A stretch of 46,051 bases of DNA from Streptomyces cahuitamycinicus (GTDB taxonomy: Bacteria > Actinomycetota > Actinomycetes > Streptomycetales > Streptomycetaceae), in the NCBI RefSeq assembly GCF_002891435.1, contig NZ_POUC01000017.1, positions 1 to 46,051 on the forward strand, written 5' to 3'. The notes beneath the pieces were generated by a model that saw only the letters and a program-made list of their open reading frames with translations, did no database searches and was not told the DNA's origin. Positions 43,227-46,051 of this stretch are shown in pieces. The stretch's first letter is position 1, and each line of letters begins with the position of its first letter. The translations under genes and the position numbers were made by a program.

Positions 43227-43859
43227 ATGACGAGCACCTTCCCCAACATCTCCATCAGCACGGAGCGGTTGGTGCTGCGTCCCCTCGACGAAGACGACGT
43301 CGCCTCCCTGGCCGCGATGATGAACGACGAACAGGTGGCCGCCTGGACCCGTGCCCCCCAGCCCTTCACGGAGGACGGCGCTCGCACCTGGATCACCGAC
43401 CACGCCCCCGCCGAGCGCACCGGAGGGCGCGGAATCGACTTCGCGGTCACCGAGTTCCTCACCCAGCGCCTGGTCGGCGTCATCCAGCTCACCAAGACGA
43501 ACTGGCGCGTGCGGTCCACCGAGATGTCGTACATCATCGCCCCCTGGGCCCGCGGTGAGGGCTACGCCTCCGAGGCCGCCCTGGCCACCGCCCAGTGGCT
43601 CCTGGGGGACCAGAAGTTCGAGCGCATCGAACTGCGCACGGCGGCCGACAACACCGCCTCCCAGCAGGTCGCGCAGAAGATCGGCTGTATCAGCGAGGGC
43701 GTGCTGCGCAACGCCTGTATAGCCCGGGCCCGCGCCGAGGACGGCACGTGGACCGACGTGCGCACCGACTTCATCGTCTGGAGCCTGCTCCCCGAGGACC
43801 TGGAAGGCGTCGGCGAGCAGCTGCGGGACGGCTTCACGTCCTTCGGCGACTGGAACTGA
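43227..43859 (+). CDS. RimJ/RimL-type GNAT acetyltransferase
   Basis: 210 aa from ATG 43227 (ACGGAG 6 nt upstream); the upstream open frame (Cys-rich) has no ribosome site. Typical RimJ/RimL segments: ISTERLVLRPLDEDDVASLA, VGVIQLTKTNWRVRSTEMSY, IIAPWARGEGYASEAALATA (acetyl-CoA loop RGEGYA) and RIELRTAADNTASQQVAQKI. These enzymes acetylate N-termini of ribosomal proteins or antibiotics; the target cannot be read from sequence. Confidence 0.92.
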   Translation: MTSTFPNISISTERLVLRPLDEDDVASLAAMMNDEQVAAWTRAPQPFTEDGARTWITDHAPAERTGGRGIDFAVTEFLTQRLVGVIQLTKTNWRVRSTEMSYIIAPWARGEGYASEAALATAQWLLGDQKFERIELRTAADNTASQQVAQKIGCISEGVLRNACIARARAEDGTWTDVRTDFIVWSLLPEDLEGVGEQLRDGFTSFGDWN

Positions 43860-44005
43860 CCGGAACCACCCGCAGGACGACGGCGACGACGACGCCGCGG
43901 CTCCCTCCGACGCCTCCACCGGGTACCCTCACGGAGCCCACCCGCGGGCTGCCCCCCCACAACGCCACGCAGACGACCTGCGAAAACCCCAGGAGACTGA
44001 CGACG

Positions 44006-45226
44006 ATGGCCGACCGGGTCACGGTGATCGGCTGGGACGGTTCGCCGCTGACCGCCGCGGCGAGCGCCGCCCTGGGTGCCGCCACGCTCGTGGCCGGTGC
44101 CGCCCACCACCTGGCGCTCCCCGAGGTCCCCGCCGGCGCCGAGCGCATCCGCCTCGGCAGTGTCGCCCTCGCCGCCCGCCGCATCGCCGGCCACCGCGGC
44201 ACGGCCGTCGTGCTCGCCGACGGCGACCCCGGCTTCTTCGGAGTCGTACGCACGCTGCGCGCCCCCGAGTTCGGCCTTGAGGTGGAGGTCGTCCCCGCCG
44301 TCTCCGCCGTCGCCGCCGCCTTCGCCCGCGCCGGCATGCCCTGGGACGACGCACAGGTGGTCGCCGCACACCCCCGTACGCTGCGACGCGCCGTCAACGT
44401 CTGCCGCGCCCACACCAAGGTCGCGGTCCTCACCTCACCCGGCGCCGGCCCTGCCGAACTCGGTCTGCTCCTCGAAGGAGTCCACCGCTCCTTCGTCGTC
44501 TGCGAGGAACTCGGCACCACCCGCGAGCGCGTCTCCGTCGTCACCTCCGACAAGGCCGCCGACCACACCTGGCGCGACCCCAATGTCGTCATCGTCCTCG
44601 GCGGCCCGTCCCGGCCGGACGCGGCGGTGGAGGCAGGCGGCTGGATCTCCGGCCGCGACCCGTCCGCCGGACCGCGCGGCTGGACCCTGCCCGCCGACGC
44701 GTACGGCGCGGATCTCGGCGAGGGGGAGACCCACCTGCTGCGCGCCTCCCAACTCGCCCGCCTCGGGCCCCGCGTCGGCGACCTCGTCTGGGACATCGGC
44801 TGCCGCAGCGGCGCCTTCGCCGTCGAGGCCGCACGGGCCGGTGCCGCCGTCCTCGCCGTCGACAGCGACCGGTCCGCCTGCGCCCGCACCGACGCCGCCG
44901 CCCGCCGCCTCGGCGTCCAGCTCCAGATCGTGCACGGCACCGCCCCGCACATCCTGGAGAACCTCCCCGAGCCCGATGTCGTCCGGGTCGGCGGCGGGGG
45001 AGCGGCCGTCGTCTCGGCGGTCGCCGACCGACGCCCGCAGCGCATCGTCACGCACGCCGCCACCCGCGACGCCGCCGAACTCATCGGCCGCGACCTCACC
45101 GAGCACGGCTACGGCGTCGAGTGCGCCCTGCTGCAGTCCGTCGAACTCGACAGCAAGGCCTGGACGGAGAAGGAGCGGAGCGTCGCGTTCCTGCTCAGCG
45201 GCGTGCTGCCGCGGCGCAGCGCCTGA
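44006..45226 (+). CDS. cobL: Precorrin-6Y C5,15-methyltransferase (decarboxylating), CbiE-CbiT fusion
   Basis: 406 aa from ATG 44006, with AGGAG 10 nt upstream; the open frame begins earlier but without a ribosome site. It methylates C5 and C15 and decarboxylates the acetate on ring C in the aerobic corrin pathway. The N-terminal CbiE tetrapyrrole methyltransferase domain (about 1-205) has VVLADGDPGFFGVV and VEVVPAVSAVAAAFARAGMP. The C-terminal CbiT domain (about 220-400) has the SAM-binding VWDIGCRSGAFAVEAARAG and LAVDSDRSACARTDAAARR. Both halves are complete. The following gene is probably cobT. Confidence 0.93.
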   Translation: MADRVTVIGWDGSPLTAAASAALGAATLVAGAAHHLALPEVPAGAERIRLGSVALAARRIAGHRGTAVVLADGDPGFFGVVRTLRAPEFGLEVEVVPAVSAVAAAFARAGMPWDDAQVVAAHPRTLRRAVNVCRAHTKVAVLTSPGAGPAELGLLLEGVHRSFVVCEELGTTRERVSVVTSDKAADHTWRDPNVVIVLGGPSRPDAAVEAGGWISGRDPSAGPRGWTLPADAYGADLGEGETHLLRASQLARLGPRVGDLVWDIGCRSGAFAVEAARAGAAVLAVDSDRSACARTDAAARRLGVQLQIVHGTAPHILENLPEPDVVRVGGGGAAVVSAVADRRPQRIVTHAATRDAAELIGRDLTEHGYGVECALLQSVELDSKAWTEKERSVAFLLSGVLPRRSA

Positions 45227-45591
45227 CCCAGCCGCCGTCCCCGTGATCGGCTTGTCGTACTGCGCGCGGTAGGCTGGCCGATCGCTGCACCGCCAAGGAC
45301 GCCCGGCGCTTCGTCGGCCAATGTCCGGAAAGCGCGCCCGTTTTGGGTTGTGTGTGGTACGGCAGAACCGAAGGGCGCGCAACGTGGCGCAGTCCACAGC
45401 GGACCGTCGCGGATCAAGCTGCCGTGAGGGTGGTACGGCCGCGACAATGCCAGTGAATGGCTTTGTCGCCTTTTCGGGGCGGACCGTTCGTGCCGCTGGG
45501 GACGCACGCTCGTTCTTCACTGCGGGGCGGTCGGTGCGCCGTTCCGGGCGAGCAGGTCGTAGGAGCACTAACCGATGGGCGAGGGGTACGC
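45227..45591 (+). promoter_or_regulatory. 365-nt leader/intergenic region before the cobT-like gene
   Basis: No gene that I can support. It holds a strong hairpin at 45441-45469 (GCGACAA/TTGTCGC plus GCCA/TGGC, T-T mismatch, 5-nt loop) followed by CTTTT, and a six-codon ORF (45575-45595) whose TGA overlaps the next ATG as ATGA. No B12-box or cobalamin riboswitch core is visible. TAGGCT (45270-45275) could be a -10 but has no suitable -35. Confidence 0.4.
45441..45469 (+). terminator. Intrinsic-terminator-like hairpin in the leader
   Basis: An 11-bp interrupted stem (7 + 4 bp, T-T internal mismatch, loop GTGAA) followed by CTTTT at 45470-45474, one of the few T-tracts in the window. It could end a short upstream transcript or act as an attenuator for the next gene. 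Confidence 0.5.
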
Positions 45592-46051
45592 ATGACCGAC
45601 ACCGGCCAGGTCCCGGGCGAGGGGCTGCCGGAGAGTGCAGGCATGGTGGAGCAGCCGGGCGTCGCCGCGCCCGGTGCGTACACCTACCTCTCCGAGACCA
45701 CCGCAGAGGCAGAGGACGAAGACCTGCTGCTGTTGCCTGGTGCCCAGGGCGCCTGGGGCAACGAGGTCCCTCCGCCCGCGCCGGAGCCGGTCCTCGAGGC
45801 CGTGCACCAGCCGGGCCCGCACGAGATCTCCGGCCGCGACAGCGGCTCGGTCGACCTCGGCGGCGTCCGTCTGCCCGACCCGCCGCCGATCCCGCCCGTC
45901 ACCCCGCGCCGGCCACTGCACCTCGGTCCGCCGCTGCCCGACAGCTCCGCCAGCCCGGTCCGCTCCCTCGCCGACCGCGGCCCCGCGGACGCGCCCGTGC
46001 GCCAGCCGGTGCCGTCCGCCGCGGGCCCCGAGTACCTCGACGGCCCCCGCG
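45592..46051 (+). CDS. Pro-rich N-terminal region of a long protein, probably CobT (3' end outside window)
   Basis: Open from ATG 45592 (GAGGGG 5 nt upstream) to the window edge, 153 residues. It begins MTDTGQVPGEGLPESAGM and is acidic and Pro-rich (LPDPPPIPPVTPRRPLHL), without an identifiable fold. I recall this N-terminus from Streptomyces nicotinate-nucleotide-dimethylbenzimidazole phosphoribosyltransferases, which carry a long disordered extension before the CobT domain, and the neighbour cobL supports a cobalamin role. The name is inference because the catalytic domain lies outside the window. Confidence 0.6.
   Translation, partial: MTDTGQVPGEGLPESAGMVEQPGVAAPGAYTYLSETTAEAEDEDLLLLPGAQGAWGNEVPPPAPEPVLEAVHQPGPHEISGRDSGSVDLGGVRLPDPPPIPPVTPRRPLHLGPPLPDSSASPVRSLADRGPADAPVRQPVPSAAGPEYLDGPR

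Noticed and set aside
45227..45591. Cobalamin riboswitch upstream of the cobT-like gene
   Set aside because: No B12-box-like GCCACTG element or the long multi-stem core; the GCCAGTG inside the hairpin is part of a simple stem.

Overview
The window is about 46 kb of chromosomal DNA from a high-GC actinomycete, almost certainly a Streptomyces. Third codon positions are nearly all G or C, GTG and TTG starts are common, many start codons follow GGAGG-type sites or have no leader at all, and the gene order (SpoU methyltransferase, cytosolic PAS histidine kinase, pheS-pheT, later argC-J-B-D-R, argH, a GlpQ-type phosphodiesterase, metNIQ and cobalamin genes) is one I know from Streptomyces chromosomes. 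I see no rRNA, tRNA, CRISPR array, integrase or transposase gene. This is core chromosome with small accessory insertions.

Layout. 1-5.8 kb: end of an rRNA/tRNA 2'-O-methyltransferase, a soluble histidine kinase and phenylalanyl-tRNA synthetase (pheST). 5.8-8.9 kb: an NsdA-like XRE/TPR regulator, a NUDIX hydrolase and two small membrane proteins. 8.9-18.2 kb: 3-hydroxyacyl-CoA dehydrogenase, an exported GHL10-type glycosidase, a 197-bp inverted-repeat element, a DUF1918 protein, a frameshifted EamA transporter diverging from a MocR regulator at a shared CATG, a GNAT enzyme, a phosphatase-fold protein without its catalytic histidines, a DUF6314-like protein and a secreted GH51 arabinofuranosidase. 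18.3-24 kb: a membrane-anchored hypothetical, then the arginine operon argCJBDR with tandem ARG boxes. 24.2-28.9 kb (minus strand): an extracytoplasmic flavin electron-transfer cluster (ferric-reductase-like membrane flavocytochrome, a three-domain FMN-carrier protein, ApbE) with an L,D-transpeptidase and a PPOX-family enzyme upstream. 29-31.7 kb: a secreted two-domain protein of unknown function diverging from argH, which has its own ARG-box promoter. 31.8-35.8 kb: aldo/keto reductase, a TetR-MFS efflux pair with a clear operator, and a PlsC acyltransferase. 36-40.1 kb: Tat-exported glycerophosphodiester phosphodiesterase with a 15-bp minisatellite in its N-terminus, a sigma-like protein, GNAT, two small membrane proteins and a HAD phosphatase. 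40.1-43.1 kb: the methionine ABC importer metNIQ behind a short upstream ORF ending in alternating Cys and Met codons. 43.2 kb to the end: GNAT, CobL (CbiET) and the start of what is probably CobT, after a 365-nt leader with a strong hairpin.

How it fits together. ArgR, encoded last in argCJBDR, probably represses both its own operon and argH through paired ARG boxes 2 nt apart. ApbE should flavinylate three Thr residues of the adjacent FMN-binding protein, which could pass electrons outward from the NAD(P)H/FAD/haem membrane protein. The metNIQ leader suggests translation-coupled sensing of sulfur amino acids. Several genes appear to be leaderless, with a -10 hexamer 6-8 nt before the start codon.

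The strongest leads are the Cys/Met leader ORF of metNIQ, the triple FMN wire cluster, the duplicated secreted protein beside argH, the CATG shared start codons, the 197-bp stop-to-stop inverted-repeat element, and a five-copy intergenic repeat found only downstream of stop codons.
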